Assembly: GCA_046349635.1 (NCBI GenBank)
Contig: JAXMBX010000002.1
Span: 1-64,000 of the forward strand
DNA from: JAXMBX01 sp046349635
GTDB taxonomy: Bacteria; Planctomycetota; Planctomycetia; Planctomycetales; Planctomycetaceae
DNA length: 64,000 nucleotides
Reading direction: 5' to 3'
Shown here: piece by piece, positions 25,868 to 35,642 of the stretch
Layout of the letters: each line of letters starts with the position of its first letter
How positions within the stretch are numbered: position 1 is the stretch's first letter
Notes under the pieces: generated by a model
What the model was told of the DNA's origin: nothing
The model's input: the letters and a program-made list of their open reading frames with translations, nothing else
Databases searched by the model: none
Translations under genes and position numbers: made by a program

Positions 25868-26551
25868 TCAGTCGTCCAGACCGAGCCGGTATTTCAGTTG
25901 GTCAAAGTGGCGGCTGTGCTCATCGCTCGAAGAGTGGACGTGTTCCGCTTCTGTGATGAACTTCAGATCGTCGTTACAGGGGAGCCCCGCTTCCTGCAGG
26001 ATTTCCTCGAACTCGCTGAGATCCTGGCCGTACATGATCAACAGCTTGTGTTCGTCGAGTTGGACTTCGAGGGGGATGCCGGGGTTCAGTACCGCAATGC
26101 CCGTGCAGCCGTCATTCAGCAGCATGTCTTCGAAGTCGTACAGCGTGCTCTTCAGCACGGGAAGGTCGATGTGTTCGCGATACAGGTCTTCGTGGCCGTG
26201 GCGTTGTTTTTCGTGGCTGGTTTCCAGGACCACGTCCACTTCAGTCCCGAGCGGAGCGAGCAGTTCGAAAAAGATTTCGAGCAGCTGGTCCTTCGAGGCC
26301 GACGCCATCAGGACGGGAACGTTCACGCCGGTTTCCTTGTCACGATAAACGTCGTGACGATAACCGGCGGCGGGAATCACCTGCAGGTCGAAGGAAGGAC
26401 GAACCGCGTCCGTGAGGGTGAAGTCGCCATACTGAACGACTTTCATGTGCGCTTCCAATTGCGCTTCGGTGAGATGTTCGAAGCTGCTGCGACCCGTGTG
26501 AGTCTGGCCGTCGCGGAAGACATTCTTCAGGAAACGCTTCAGGAAACCCAT
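25868..26551 (-). CDS. Conserved hypothetical soluble protein
   Basis: A 227-residue acidic soluble protein beginning MGFLKRFLKNVFRDGQ. It has no signal peptide. Segments VLMASASKDQLLEIFFELLAP and LYDFEDMLLNDGCTGIAVLNP suggest an alpha/beta fold. The C-terminus is His- and Asp-rich (EAEHVHSSSDEHSRHF). The start at 26551 is chosen over the longer frame because the upstream 57 codons are Arg/Pro-rich and look non-coding. A long frame on the opposite strand is a codon-bias shadow. Family not recognised by me. Confidence 0.7.
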   Translation of the reverse strand: MGFLKRFLKNVFRDGQTHTGRSSFEHLTEAQLEAHMKVVQYGDFTLTDAVRPSFDLQVIPAAGYRHDVYRDKETGVNVPVLMASASKDQLLEIFFELLAPLGTEVDVVLETSHEKQRHGHEDLYREHIDLPVLKSTLYDFEDMLLNDGCTGIAVLNPGIPLEVQLDEHKLLIMYGQDLSEFEEILQEAGLPCNDDLKFITEAEHVHSSSDEHSRHFDQLKYRLGLDD

Positions 26552-27238
26552 GTCTGTTGTCCTCACATTGCGGCCCTGTGGGGGGGACCGTCCGGCGACC
26601 GCCGGAATGTTCTCTCTCTGTGGATCTTCCCAAGGCTCTCTCAGGACATTGGGAAGGACGGTTCTGTGTGTGAAGCCCGCAGGAAAGTTCCGATTGGGGA
26701 GCTTGGTCCGTACGGAGGACAATGTTGTCCGATGGCATCACAGGAAAAATCTAGCACGGGTTTTCCGGACGCTTCCGAAATGGAGCGCCGTACGGCCAGA
26801 TTTTCTCCCTGCGGGAATCCACTGTGCGGGTCGGATGGGCTGTAACGCCCACACTCTCTCCGCAGCAACTCACTGGCGAGTTTTTGCACCCTGGGTTTGT
26901 AAGTCTTACAAGCTCGCGGTGCTGATGACGGATGTCGAATCGGTAGCGAGTCTGTGGAAAAATCCTCGCCGCCAATTCTCTCCGCGGCCTTGTCCAAGGC
27001 CTGTTTTTCACCAAGCTGTCGAGGCCGGTGCGCCTGTGAGAATCAGGATCCCAGTTCGGGATCCGACGTCCTTTTCGTCTGAGGCGTGAAAATGCAAACT
27101 CCGTACCGATTCTGAGAGAGAACCGGGAAAGAGAAGGAGGTGTGGATTGACTTCGCGGGAGGGTCGTTTGAGAATGTGAATCTGTCAACGTGATGTTGTC
27201 GCTGTGAAGTTGTCACGGTGATTGAAATTGTAGCGATC
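26552..27238. other. Long intergenic region before tRNA-Val
   Basis: 687 bases in which I see no credible gene; all frames present translate into Arg/Pro/Ser-rich sequence. It contains a perfect 7-1-7 palindrome (26897-26911) and a GGATCCC/GGGATCC hairpin (27046-27064). It must also contain the promoter of the minus-strand gene to its left and that of tRNA-Val. Confidence 0.45.
26897..26911. promoter_or_regulatory. Perfect 7-1-7 palindrome, candidate operator
   Basis: TTGTAAGTCTTACAA is a perfect inverted repeat with a single central base. It lies in otherwise gene-free DNA, about 350 bases upstream of the start at 26551 on the minus strand. Its size fits a dimeric repressor site; no regulator is identified. 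Confidence 0.35.
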
Positions 27239-27312
27239 GGGCGATTAGCTCAGCTGGTTAGAGCGCCATGTTTACACCGTGGATGTCGGGGGTTCGAATC
27301 CCTCATCGCCCA
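27239..27312 (+). tRNA. tRNA-Val (anticodon UAC)
   Basis: A 74-base cloverleaf. The acceptor GGGCGAT (27239-27245) pairs with ATCGCCC (27305-27311). The D arm is GCTC...GAGC. The anticodon stem CCATG/CGTGG encloses TTTACAC, giving anticodon UAC. The T arm carries GGGTTCGAATCCC. The 3' CCA is not encoded. The adjacent integrase remnant shows this gene served as an integration site. Confidence 0.95.
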
Positions 27313-27676
27313 CCTGACTGGTGACGAGATTGTCTTCACCGGTCGCAAGATCTCGCAACCCCTCGTTTTCTGCGGAAAATTGAGGGGTTGTTTTTTTTGA
27401 CGCGCGTTCGGTATGCGCTCCGTGCGACCCATTTCGGGCCTCTGCGGGCGTTTGCTGCACCGGATTTTACTGCGCGCTGCACGTCACCAGGGCCGCCCGC
27501 TCGAAGTGTTCGTCCGTCACATGCAGGTAATGCTTCGTAGCGATGGCCTGGGAATTCCCCAGCCAGGCACACACGACGTGGGACGGGAAGCGTTCGGTCA
27601 ATTCGGTTTGTCGTGTTGCCATAAGCCCAGGTTTGGCCGATGTGAAGAGATTGATGCCATATTTTCCGGTCTTCAA
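27272..27676 (-). pseudogene. Tyrosine recombinase (integrase) C-terminal remnant reading into tRNA-Val
   Basis: The minus strand encodes TRQTELTERFPSHVVCAWLGN followed by a KHYLHVTDEHF segment, the C-terminal catalytic region of a phage-type tyrosine recombinase, with Arg, Trp and the Tyr nucleophile region recognisable. A TAA (27467-27469) interrupts the frame, but the same frame resumes at once with QQTPAEARNGS, the Gln/Ala-rich tail usual for such proteins. It runs on into the tRNA antisense, ending GDEGFEPPTSTV. The N-terminal two thirds are missing or scrambled. So this is a dead integrase left at its tRNA attachment site, and DNA to the right is probably a decayed integrated element. 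Confidence 0.7.
27356..27398 (+). terminator. Intrinsic terminator after tRNA-Val
   Basis: CAACCCCTC (27356-27364) pairs with GAGGGGTTG (27382-27390), followed by eight Ts. A strong hairpin 44 bases after the tRNA. Confidence 0.85.
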
Positions 27677-27853
27677 TTCGTGCTGTCAAAAAACTTCTGA
27701 GAGCAGTTAAAACGAAAGACTTACTGCGGTTCTTCTGCACGTAGTTGTCCAAAGGGGATCAAAATGGAAATCAATTCACAGTTTACGGAGTGGAAGTTAT
27801 GAAGAACTGATCGTGAAAAGATAAGGAAGTTGTGCTGTGCACAAGTGTTTTCG

Positions 27854-28350
27854 GCGGAAAAGGATATTGCTGACACCAGCTCCTGCTGGGTCTTTTCAGA
27901 CTTTGTCGCCGCCGTCAAAGCCGCCGACCTCGTGGAGACTCTGAAGGGGAAAGGCCTTTCACCGTTCTGCTCCGACTGATGATGCATTCAAAAGCTGCCA
28001 GCCGGAACCGTGGAAAGCCCCCGAAGCCGGAAAACAAGGACAAACTTGTGGCGATTCTAAAGTATCACGTTATCCCATCGAAGGCGATGGCAGCAGATGT
28101 GATCAAGCTGAATGGCAAGAAGGTCAAAACTGTCGAGGGATCGGAGGTCACCATCACGGTAAAGGATGGCACCGTTTTGGTGAACAACGCCAAGGTCGTC
28201 AAGACTGATATCATCACGTCAAATGGTGTGATTCACGTGATTGACACGGTGATTCTGCCACCTGAGAAACAAGTAGGGCATATTCGGGTCGCCCAGCAGA
28301 ATGACTCCCATCTCGCCTTTAGGAGATGGGGGTCAAGTTTTGTTTTTTGA
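27854..28350 (+). pseudogene. Fasciclin (FAS1) domain protein, frameshifted
   Basis: Three frame segments together give one FAS1 domain: KDIADTSSCWVFSDFVAAVKAADLVETLKGKG, then KLPAGTVES, then PENKDKLVAILKYHVIPSKA with LNGKKVKTVEGSEVTI and NGVIHVIDTVILPP. FAS1 modules mediate adhesion in exported proteins. The order and spacing match one domain, but at least two indels and two stop codons break it around 27975-28020, and no signal peptide or start is found. It lies between the dead integrase and another pseudogene. Confidence 0.75.
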
Positions 28351-28371
28351 TGCTAATCACGGAAAGTCGTC

Positions 28372-29626
28372 ATGAAGTCACAATTCGTTCGAATCCTGAT
28401 GACGCTCCTGTTGTCCACTGTGACTCCAATTCTTGGAGCCGACTCGAACAACCCGTCTTCGGGATCAGTGGAGAGGGCCAACGCGTGACGGTCAGTTCGT
28501 CGGTCCACGTTGGCCTGATAATCTCTGGAAACCTCTCTGGTTAAACAATGGCGTGTGGATTTACCCCAGAGTTATTCAGGTCCAATTGTCGCCGGCATCC
28601 TCTGTCTTTGTGACTGGAACCGAGGGCAAGAACGAAGTTGTTCTTTCATTAGACCGAGAAACTGGCAAACAGCGATGGCGAGTGGAATGGCCAGGAGCAA
28701 TGACAGTTCCTTGCTGCATCCAATGGAAGCTGGATTCGATCCACACCCGCATTTGATGGCAAGAGCCCGTTTGTGGCCGGAATGCGTGATGTGCTCGTCT
28801 CACTCAATGGGGAAACGGGGGCCGAACAGTGGAGAATGGATTTTGTTAAGGAGTTTGGCACTCCATTGCCAAGTTTCGGCTTCGTATGCTCTCCGCTCGT
28901 CGATGGAAATGCAATTTACGTTCAAGCTGCGGCCTCATTCGTCAAGCCCGACAAGATGACCGGAAAAGTCATCTGGGCGAACTCTAAAAGATGACGGCGG
29001 GATGATGGGGAGGCATTCCTGTCGCCAATCATCGCCACGCTGGCGGGAATCCGACAGATTATCGTTCAGACCCGTGAAAAGCTGGCGGGATCAATCCCGA
29101 AAATGGCGAGATCCTATGGGAGCAGAAAGTGCCTTCGTTTCGGGGTATGAACATTCTGACCCCGGTCGTATTCGACAACGCCATTTTCACTCAGTTCTTA
29201 CCAGAACAAATCCTGGTTATTTGGCGTGACGAGCACTGAGGGACACTTCAGTGTGAAGGAGCGATGGCAAGAGAAAGCCCAAGGCTACATGTCCACGCCG
29301 GTCGTTATCGACAGCCATGCTTATATTCACCTACAAAACCAGAGATTTGCCTGCATCAACTTATTGACGGGTGAGCGGACATGGACCTCAACACCGTATG
29401 GGAAATACTCCAGCTTGGTTGCTCAGGGAGATCGTATTCTTGCCTTGGACCAATCCGGCAGATTGCTGTTATTGAAGGCGAACCCGAAGAAATTCGAGTT
29501 GATTGACGAACGCAACGTGAGTGATCAAGAAACGTGGGCACATTTGGCCGTTTGTGGCGATGGAACTTTTCGTGCGGGAACCCCAAGGGCCTGATCGCCT
29601 TTCGGTGGCACCGCTCCAGACCATGA
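28372..29626 (+). pseudogene. Exported PQQ-type beta-propeller protein, frameshifted
   Basis: It starts with a clear signal peptide (MKSQFVRILMTLLLSTVTPILGA, ATG at 28372), then changes frame into DQWRGPTRDGQFVGPRWP, the usual opening of planctomycete PQQ-like/BamB-like propellers. Later segments in shifting frames include LSLDRETGKQRWRVEW, VSLNGETGAEQWRMDF, CSPLVDGNAIYVQ, CINLLTGERTWTSTPYGKYSS and GLIAFRW near the end. The repeated GETG-x2-W units are propeller blades. At least four indels disrupt it. In life it would be a periplasmic propeller of unknown ligand. Confidence 0.75.
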
Positions 29627-29639
29627 CTGAGGAGCTAAG

Positions 29640-29957
29640 TGGACTGCGATGTCTGCGAGAAAACTCGCTGCACCGTTTAAGCCTGCTTTTCTGACTTTCC
29701 TCTGGTACGGCACAAAAGCATTTGTCTTGGGATCTTTGATCCACTTCATTTCCTCCAAATCTCCATTTTGCACGTACCGCCCCGCTTCGATTCTCTCGAC
29801 GAGGACTTTCACAGAGATTCGAAGAGCCTGTGCTGAATATGCAAAACTAAAGAATTTTGTGCTTGCCCCCATTGGGTGCCCTTGTGCTTCGAGTACGGCG
29901 GATAGATACCGTTACCAGAATTGCAAAGCCAAGGACGATCAGTGAGGTGATATCCAT
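29640..29957 (-). pseudogene. Possible small membrane protein, frameshifted
   Basis: From the ATG at 29957 the minus strand encodes a membrane segment (DITSLIVLGFAILVTVSIRR). A shift near 29850-29870 leads into SFAYSAQALRISVKVLVERIEAG and EEMKWIKDPKTNAFVPYQRKV. Both parts look protein-like and join with one indel. No family recognised; the end is unclear because it abuts the PQQ pseudogene. Low confidence. Confidence 0.3.
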
Positions 29958-30299
29958 GTACGCCCTACGGCTTCGGTGGAGAACTTGAGATATAGAGGTA
30001 TTTCTAATACCTATAGTGTCTTTCTCCCCCAATACCGGACGCAGGAAACCGGCATTTCGAGAAACTTTTTCCCAAGTTCATGCCTCTAAAGCAGGGGCGG
30101 ATTCCCGTTATTTGAGACGCCCCAGTGGTTCGTAACCAGCGAAATGCCTTCATCTGCATGGTAAACACAAGAGCCGGTTTCAAATCCTGCAGATTAGTGA
30201 ACGGATTGGCTTGGGAGTTGGCATGGTGAAAGAGGTGAAAGGAGGCCCTCATCATGGTGCTGACGCTGACCTGGTGGCCAAGACGGTGCCGCCGTAAAC
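29958..30299. other. Apparently non-coding DNA in the accessory region
   Basis: I see no protein-like frame of convincing length, no tRNA and no clear repeat. It precedes the IS5-like relic and may include that element's lost end. Confidence 0.35.
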
Positions 30300-31140
30300 C
30301 AGGTCCACACGGACCGCACGATCGCCCACAACTCACCGACTCCCAATGGCTTTGATCGCCGACCTGTTCCCCGAACGGAAAATGACTCGCAAGGGGGACG
30401 CCCCAACGTCCCTTCGGCGTCCCGCCCAGGACTTGCATCCTCCCGCAAGGAGTCAAGGAAAGATCACCAGCGCCACCTCCTTCATCCGGCACCGCTGGAG
30501 ACGCTTCCGGACGATCCAAAGGCGGTCGGCTACGCCTGGGTTTTGACCGTGCTCACGACATCCGGGGGCCAAACGACGGCGGTGCCTACGACGGGTCGTT
30601 TTCCAAGCAGCGGCAATGGAGCCGAGTTAACGGCCGTGGTGGCGGTAACGACCGAAGGCGATCAAGATGGTCAACCAACGCCGGGGTGACCTTTGCCGGT
30701 GGACGGCAACGAACTCACCCACGGTCATCCGTCAATTGATCGGGCGGTGATCTCGTGGGGCTGCGGGCCTGGAGGGTGGACCACTTAACACTTGGTACAC
30801 CGGGAGCGGGTCACCGTCTGCACTTCATCATCGTGGTTTCCCTGACGATTTCACGACCGCCCTGCGGCCGGCAACGAAGAGGAGGTCGGCGGGTTCTTTT
30901 CGACGAAACCGTCGCCAAGATCCTTTAAGGAGGCCAGTTCATCAAGAGTCCCCTGGTGACCATGTACCGAGAGCTGAACGGGGCTGCCAATGGAAGATTC
31001 CGAGATCACCAACGATCGAGGGCGATGAGCGGTGAACTTCACGTTGGCCGAGGCTGGCCCTGGGGCCCAGCAATGACGGTTGACTTGCTGGCCGGTGCGC
31101 CTTCAAAAGCCGGCGGTGACCAGCATTGGTCCCAATTTGA
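30300..31140 (+). mobile_element. IS5-like transposase relic
   Basis: The plus strand reads LTDSQW-like sequence followed by LIADLFPERKMTRKG, the opening of IS5/DUF4096-type transposases (the usual text is close to QW-LIADLFPEPKRTRKGGRP). A later stretch contains YDGSFSKQ, comparable to the DGSF-x-K of the DDE core. The rest is scrambled by many indels and no terminal inverted repeats could be defined. The element is dead. The left end is well supported, the right limit is a guess. Confidence 0.45.
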
Positions 31141-31265
31141 TCTCATTGATGAATGACGCTGGAACAGAACTCTGCCAATAAGGAGGAGCTAGGTGCACAT
31201 TGCTCGGTGGAATAACCAGGTTCGGCAATTGACGGCTGATAACCAGGTGATCCTGGTGACGATGA

Positions 31266-31649
31266 TTAGTTGCTGCGTGGAGTGGCTGAAGGATGACGGG
31301 AGTGTCCGGCTGCAGAGGGCGATTTTTCAGCACCATCCAGCCATAGGATTGCGGATCCCGAAAATTGCTCTGGTTCAAAGAGCACGTATCGGAGTTTAGC
31401 GCCCACCTGCTTGCGATCCTTTCGAGCAATCTGTCCTTCCAGGACTCTTGTGCCAACAGCGGTTTGTTGATCATAAGCGTATTGATCCGCCCAACCTCGT
31501 TCCGGAGAAATCACCTCTCTCGCGAGTTTTCCGATTCTTGCGCGGTATTCAGTGGCGCTTTCCGCGTCTTTTGGCGGTTCGGCCTGCGCACTTACAAAAA
31601 GTGAGGATGAGATCACAACAATCCACAAGAATCGAATCGGACTTTGCAT
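31266..31649 (-). CDS. Hypothetical exported protein
   Basis: A 127-residue frame from the ATG at 31649. A signal peptide (SPIRFLWIVVISSSLFVSAQA) is followed by a charged segment, ESATEYRARIGKLAREVIS, and a Trp/Tyr-containing part (GWADQYAYDQQ). The last about 20 residues are Ser/Pro/Arg-rich and may be out of frame, so the gene could be truncated by an indel near 31330. Function unknown. Confidence 0.45.
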   Translation of the reverse strand: MQSPIRFLWIVVISSSLFVSAQAEPPKDAESATEYRARIGKLAREVISPERGWADQYAYDQQTAVGTRVLEGQIARKDRKQVGAKLRYVLFEPEQFSGSAILWLDGAEKSPSAAGHSRHPSATPRSN

Positions 31650-32084
31650 GATAATTCTCACGAGCGGTGTGAAACCTGTTTCAGGAGCGTGATCGTTTAG
31701 AAATTGCACAACAACGTTTTTCATACTCATCCTCATGACGTTGTGCATTGAGAATGCGTTTCGCGGATAAGAGTGGGTGCGAGACTGCACTATAGGATTA
31801 GTTGAGGAGGCTATGCAAGATGCGCCTGCTCGCGATCGAACTGGAAGGATGCGCTTAAGGAATGTGTTACCGAGGGTTTGGTCAATTCGCTTCGATTGCG
31901 GGTTCCTCACACCTCCTCATACTCGGTTACGGCGATCAGGGTGATCAATTTATGCGATTTTGAATGAAAAGAAAGAGTTTCGAAGGGAGGTTATTGATTC
32001 TCAATCAGCCCCCCCGCAAAATACGAGAAACGTCTCACTTTACACTGTACGCCGGTTTGTCACCTGGTCGTTCAGGTCATCAAC
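31650..32084. other. Divergent intergenic region before the kinase gene
   Basis: About 435 bases with no convincing gene. A start-like frame on the minus strand extends the exported protein upstream, but its translation is not protein-like. The region should hold the kinase promoter; I cannot pick out -35/-10 boxes with confidence. Confidence 0.35.
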
Positions 32085-35000
32085 ATGAGTTCATCCGGGG
32101 CATCGATCGATCAGAAGCCGGTCACGCGGTTCGCGCGCCTCTGGGAGATTACGGGTGATCCTCCGGATGTGTTCCTCTTTCTCATTGAGACGCCGTCGCT
32201 GCCTACCGACGAATTGGCTCAAATCTGTGAGATTGACCTGACCCGACGATGGGAACGGGGAATACCTCTACCCATCGAACGATATCTGGAACTCCGCATT
32301 GACCTTCCGGCCCATCATCCATTTCGGGAAAGGCTTGTACTCGCCGAATGGAAGCAAATGGCTCAGAACGGGATTGAACCGGATCTGGCCGAATGGATTG
32401 GGCGATTTCCGCAACTGCAGGATGTTTTGCAAAATGAGCACGAGGCCCTCAAGAATTTGGCTCGCAACCATGAGATGACCGGCCCTAAGAACGTGGGGCC
32501 GACGGTCATCGTTCCCGGTGAGGCGATCGCGGGACCGCCTGCGGGCGAAGCACGGAATTCAGAGGGGCAGGAAGCCGCACAGAGTCCAGAGACCATTGGG
32601 CGTTACCGAGTTCTACGGGTTCTCGGAGACGGTGGATTCGGGCGAGTTTATCTCAGTCACGACGATGTCCTGGACCGCCAGGTTGCGATCAAGATTCCCC
32701 ATCGATCACGAGTCAAGAGCCCTAGCGATATTGACGCTTATCTGATCGAAGCCAGGATTCTAGCAAAGCTGGATCATCGCAATATCGTCCCGGTCCATGA
32801 TTGCGGCCAAACAGAGGATGGACTCTGTTTCGTCGTTTCAAAATACATTGAAGGCTGCGATCTATCCACAAAACTGAAGCGGACTCCATTATCGTTTGCG
32901 GCCATCGCTGAATTGACGTCCCAGATTGCGGATGCCTTGCACTATGCACATCTGCGTCGAATTATTCATCGCGATGTGAAACCGGCAAATATCCTGATCG
33001 ACCTGGAAGACCAGCCGCATCTCGTCGATTTTGGCATCGCGTTGAAGGAGGAGGATTTCGGGAAGCTGCAACCGACAATGGGCACAGTTCCCTATATGAG
33101 TCCGGAACAGCTCCGCGGCGAAGGACATCTGGTCGACGGACGCAGTGACATTTTCAGCCTGGGAGTAATGCTTTACGAGATGCTCACGGGACGGCGTCCG
33201 TTTCGTCCAAATCGCCTGTCACAGGATCTTGCGATCGAGGCCCGCCCCCCGCGGCAGATTGACGATTCTATTCCGAAGGAGTTGGAGCGGATCTGCTTGA
33301 AAGCACTTGCGCCCCGTGTCGTCGATCGGTATAACACCGCCCTCGACATGGCCACGGATCTCCGAGAATTTCTGCGAATTAAAGAAACGGCAGAGTCCAA
33401 GCCGGTCATCGTTTCCGACTCCAGCGGTTCGGAAGTCAAGGTAACGAGTGGCCATCTGGCTTCCGCTCACTGGACTCCCATCATCCCCAAAGGATTACGA
33501 TCCTTCGACCGGGACGATGCGAATTTCTTTCTGGAGTTACTTCCTGGTCCGCGAAATCGCGAGGGAATTCCAGACAGCGTCCAGTTCTGGGTGAATCGGA
33601 TCTCGCAACTCGACCCGGAACAGACATTTCGCGTGGGATTGATCTATGGACCGAGCGGTTGCGGAAAATCCTCATTTATGAAGGCCGGCGTGCTTCCACG
33701 ATTGCCCCAAACAATTTCGCCTCTCTATGTGGAATGCACACCATACGATACTGAAGCGCGGTTGCTCAAATCGCTGCGTCGGTCCTTGCCTGATTTGTCA
33801 CATGATCTTGATCTCGTCGGCTCATTAGCGGCCATTCGGAAAGGGCAGGTCCTGGCCAACGGTCGCAAATTGCTGATCGTGCTGGACCAGTTTGAGCAGT
33901 GGTTGCACGAACGAGCCTCGGATCAGGCCGGGGAATTGGTCCGGGCATTACGACAATGCGATGGCGAACGGCTCCAGTGCATTCTCGGCGTGCGCGACGA
34001 TTTCTGGATGGCCGTGACCCATTTCATGGACGAACTGGAGGTTCCCTTCGTTCGCGGCGAAAATGTCGCTGCCATTGATTTATTCAGCTCGCGTCATGCC
34101 CGGAAAGTGCTGATCGCAATCGGGCAGGCCTATGAAACGTTGCCGCGACATTACGGAGATCTTCAGGCCGATCAAAAGGATTTCATCGCCCAGTCGGTTG
34201 CGGAGTTAGCCCAGAATGATCGCATCGTTCCCGTGCAACTGGCATTGTTCGCAGAAATGGTCAAGGACCAGCCCTGGAACCTTGCAACGCTGAAAAATTT
34301 CGGGGGCATCGCGGGAGTGGGGGTGACGTTCCTGGAAGAAACCTTCAACGGCCGAACGGCCAGTCCCAATCACCGATTACATCAGCGAGCGGCACGGAAC
34401 GTTCTCAAGGCGCTTCTGTCGGACCAAAGCCGCGAGATCAAGGGGGCAATGCGTTCGCACCAGGAACTACTCGCCGTTTCCGGTTATGAAGAGCATCCGC
34501 GCGACTTCGAAACTCTCCTCCGGATTCTGGATTCTGACCTGCGGTTGATTACGCCCACGGATCCGGAAGGGTTGGAAACTGGCGAAGTTCGAAGTGGATC
34601 CGGCTCTGCCAATCGAGAGAGATATTACCACCTGACGCACGATTACCTCGTTCCCTCACTGCGAGACTGGCTGACCCGTAAACAGAAGGAAACACTTCGG
34701 GGCCGAGCGGAACTCTCATTGGCAGACCACGCCGGAAACTGGGCAGCGCGACCCACCGCACGCAGCCTCCCGTCATTTCTGGAATGGATCAATATTCTCG
34801 CTTTTGTCCCCAGTCGCGTTGTAAACGGAAATCCCACAGAGCGAATCCTCCTGACGAAGGCAACGAGATACTACTCGCGACGCATCTTGTTGACCGTTGC
34901 GATGCTGGGATTGATTGTCTGGGGAGTCTGGGAGCAGAGTTACCGTTCCGAGGCCGCTGCACTCGTTAACTCCCTGAGAACGGGCAGCACTCAGGACGTG

Positions 35001-35642
35001 CCTCGGATCATCAAACAGCTCGAACCCTATCGGAACCGCGCCCGCCCGGCACTTTTGAAGCTTCTGAATTCTACGGAATCGACCGAAGCCCTACATGCAG
35101 CCATGTCCCTCCCTGTCGATAAGAATACGGAAGACATTCTTGTCTCCGGTTTGCTGGCAGCAGATCCCCGCAGCTTTTCCGCCATTCGAGATGCTTTGCT
35201 CAAAGGCGGAAATCCTCAGGGTCTCGACGACCGCCTGTGGAAAGAACTGCAGAATGAGGAGAGTTCTCCCGCGCACCGTTTTTCCGCCGGGCTTGCATTG
35301 GTCAGAGTCGCTCCGCCACCTGAGACTTCGCCGCCGCAACGCTGGCAGCAGCAGTTCAAATTCCTGGCGGATCAATTGGTTCTGCAAGTAAAGAGTAATC
35401 CGGGTTCCTTTGATTTCTGGGTGGAGGCCCTCCTCCCCATTCGAAAGCATTTGTTCGATCCCCTGCGCGAGACGTTTCTGAGCAATAACCAGATCGATCG
35501 ATCGGAAGCCGCCAACATCCTCGGCGTTCTCGCCAGATCAACCGCAGATCCTGGCGGGCTTGTACTGTCCGCTGATCTACAGTCAGTACGGGAAAACGGC
35601 CCCGCGACTGGCAACAGGGCGGCTCCGCCCAGGACAGTCTGA
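32085..35642 (+). CDS. Ser/Thr protein kinase with nSTAND-like ATPase, membrane segment and HEAT-like region
   Basis: An 1185-residue multidomain protein. A Hanks-type kinase spans about residues 171-430: GDGGFGRVY loop, VAIK lysine, HRDVKPANIL catalytic loop near 295, DFGIA and SPEQ. A P-loop NTPase of the novel-STAND type follows, with Walker A GPSGCGKSS near 522 and Walker B LLIVLDQFEQW. A membrane segment (TVAMLGLIVWGVW) lies near 935-950, and a repeat-rich, HEAT-like region after it. The last about 25 residues look out of frame. Protein-like sequence continues in another frame into the FGE-like domain downstream, so kinase and FGE-like part were probably one protein, an architecture common in planctomycetes. 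Confidence 0.85.
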   Translation: MSSSGASIDQKPVTRFARLWEITGDPPDVFLFLIETPSLPTDELAQICEIDLTRRWERGIPLPIERYLELRIDLPAHHPFRERLVLAEWKQMAQNGIEPDLAEWIGRFPQLQDVLQNEHEALKNLARNHEMTGPKNVGPTVIVPGEAIAGPPAGEARNSEGQEAAQSPETIGRYRVLRVLGDGGFGRVYLSHDDVLDRQVAIKIPHRSRVKSPSDIDAYLIEARILAKLDHRNIVPVHDCGQTEDGLCFVVSKYIEGCDLSTKLKRTPLSFAAIAELTSQIADALHYAHLRRIIHRDVKPANILIDLEDQPHLVDFGIALKEEDFGKLQPTMGTVPYMSPEQLRGEGHLVDGRSDIFSLGVMLYEMLTGRRPFRPNRLSQDLAIEARPPRQIDDSIPKELERICLKALAPRVVDRYNTALDMATDLREFLRIKETAESKPVIVSDSSGSEVKVTSGHLASAHWTPIIPKGLRSFDRDDANFFLELLPGPRNREGIPDSVQFWVNRISQLDPEQTFRVGLIYGPSGCGKSSFMKAGVLPRLPQTISPLYVECTPYDTEARLLKSLRRSLPDLSHDLDLVGSLAAIRKGQVLANGRKLLIVLDQFEQWLHERASDQAGELVRALRQCDGERLQCILGVRDDFWMAVTHFMDELEVPFVRGENVAAIDLFSSRHARKVLIAIGQAYETLPRHYGDLQADQKDFIAQSVAELAQNDRIVPVQLALFAEMVKDQPWNLATLKNFGGIAGVGVTFLEETFNGRTASPNHRLHQRAARNVLKALLSDQSREIKGAMRSHQELLAVSGYEEHPRDFETLLRILDSDLRLITPTDPEGLETGEVRSGSGSANRERYYHLTHDYLVPSLRDWLTRKQKETLRGRAELSLADHAGNWAARPTARSLPSFLEWINILAFVPSRVVNGNPTERILLTKATRYYSRRILLTVAMLGLIVWGVWEQSYRSEAAALVNSLRTGSTQDVPRIIKQLEPYRNRARPALLKLLNSTESTEALHAAMSLPVDKNTEDILVSGLLAADPRSFSAIRDALLKGGNPQGLDDRLWKELQNEESSPAHRFSAGLALVRVAPPPETSPPQRWQQQFKFLADQLVLQVKSNPGSFDFWVEALLPIRKHLFDPLRETFLSNNQIDRSEAANILGVLARSTADPGGLVLSADLQSVRENGPATGNRAAPPRTV

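Noticed and set aside
25898..26845. Plus-strand open frame opposite the gene at 25868-26551
   Set aside because: No ribosome-binding site and low-information translation; the minus-strand frame has a sensible start and composition.
27250..27432. Minus-strand frame over tRNA-Val as an independent gene
   Set aside because: The GFEPP-type ending is the antisense of the tRNA T arm; I treat it only as the tail of the integrase remnant.
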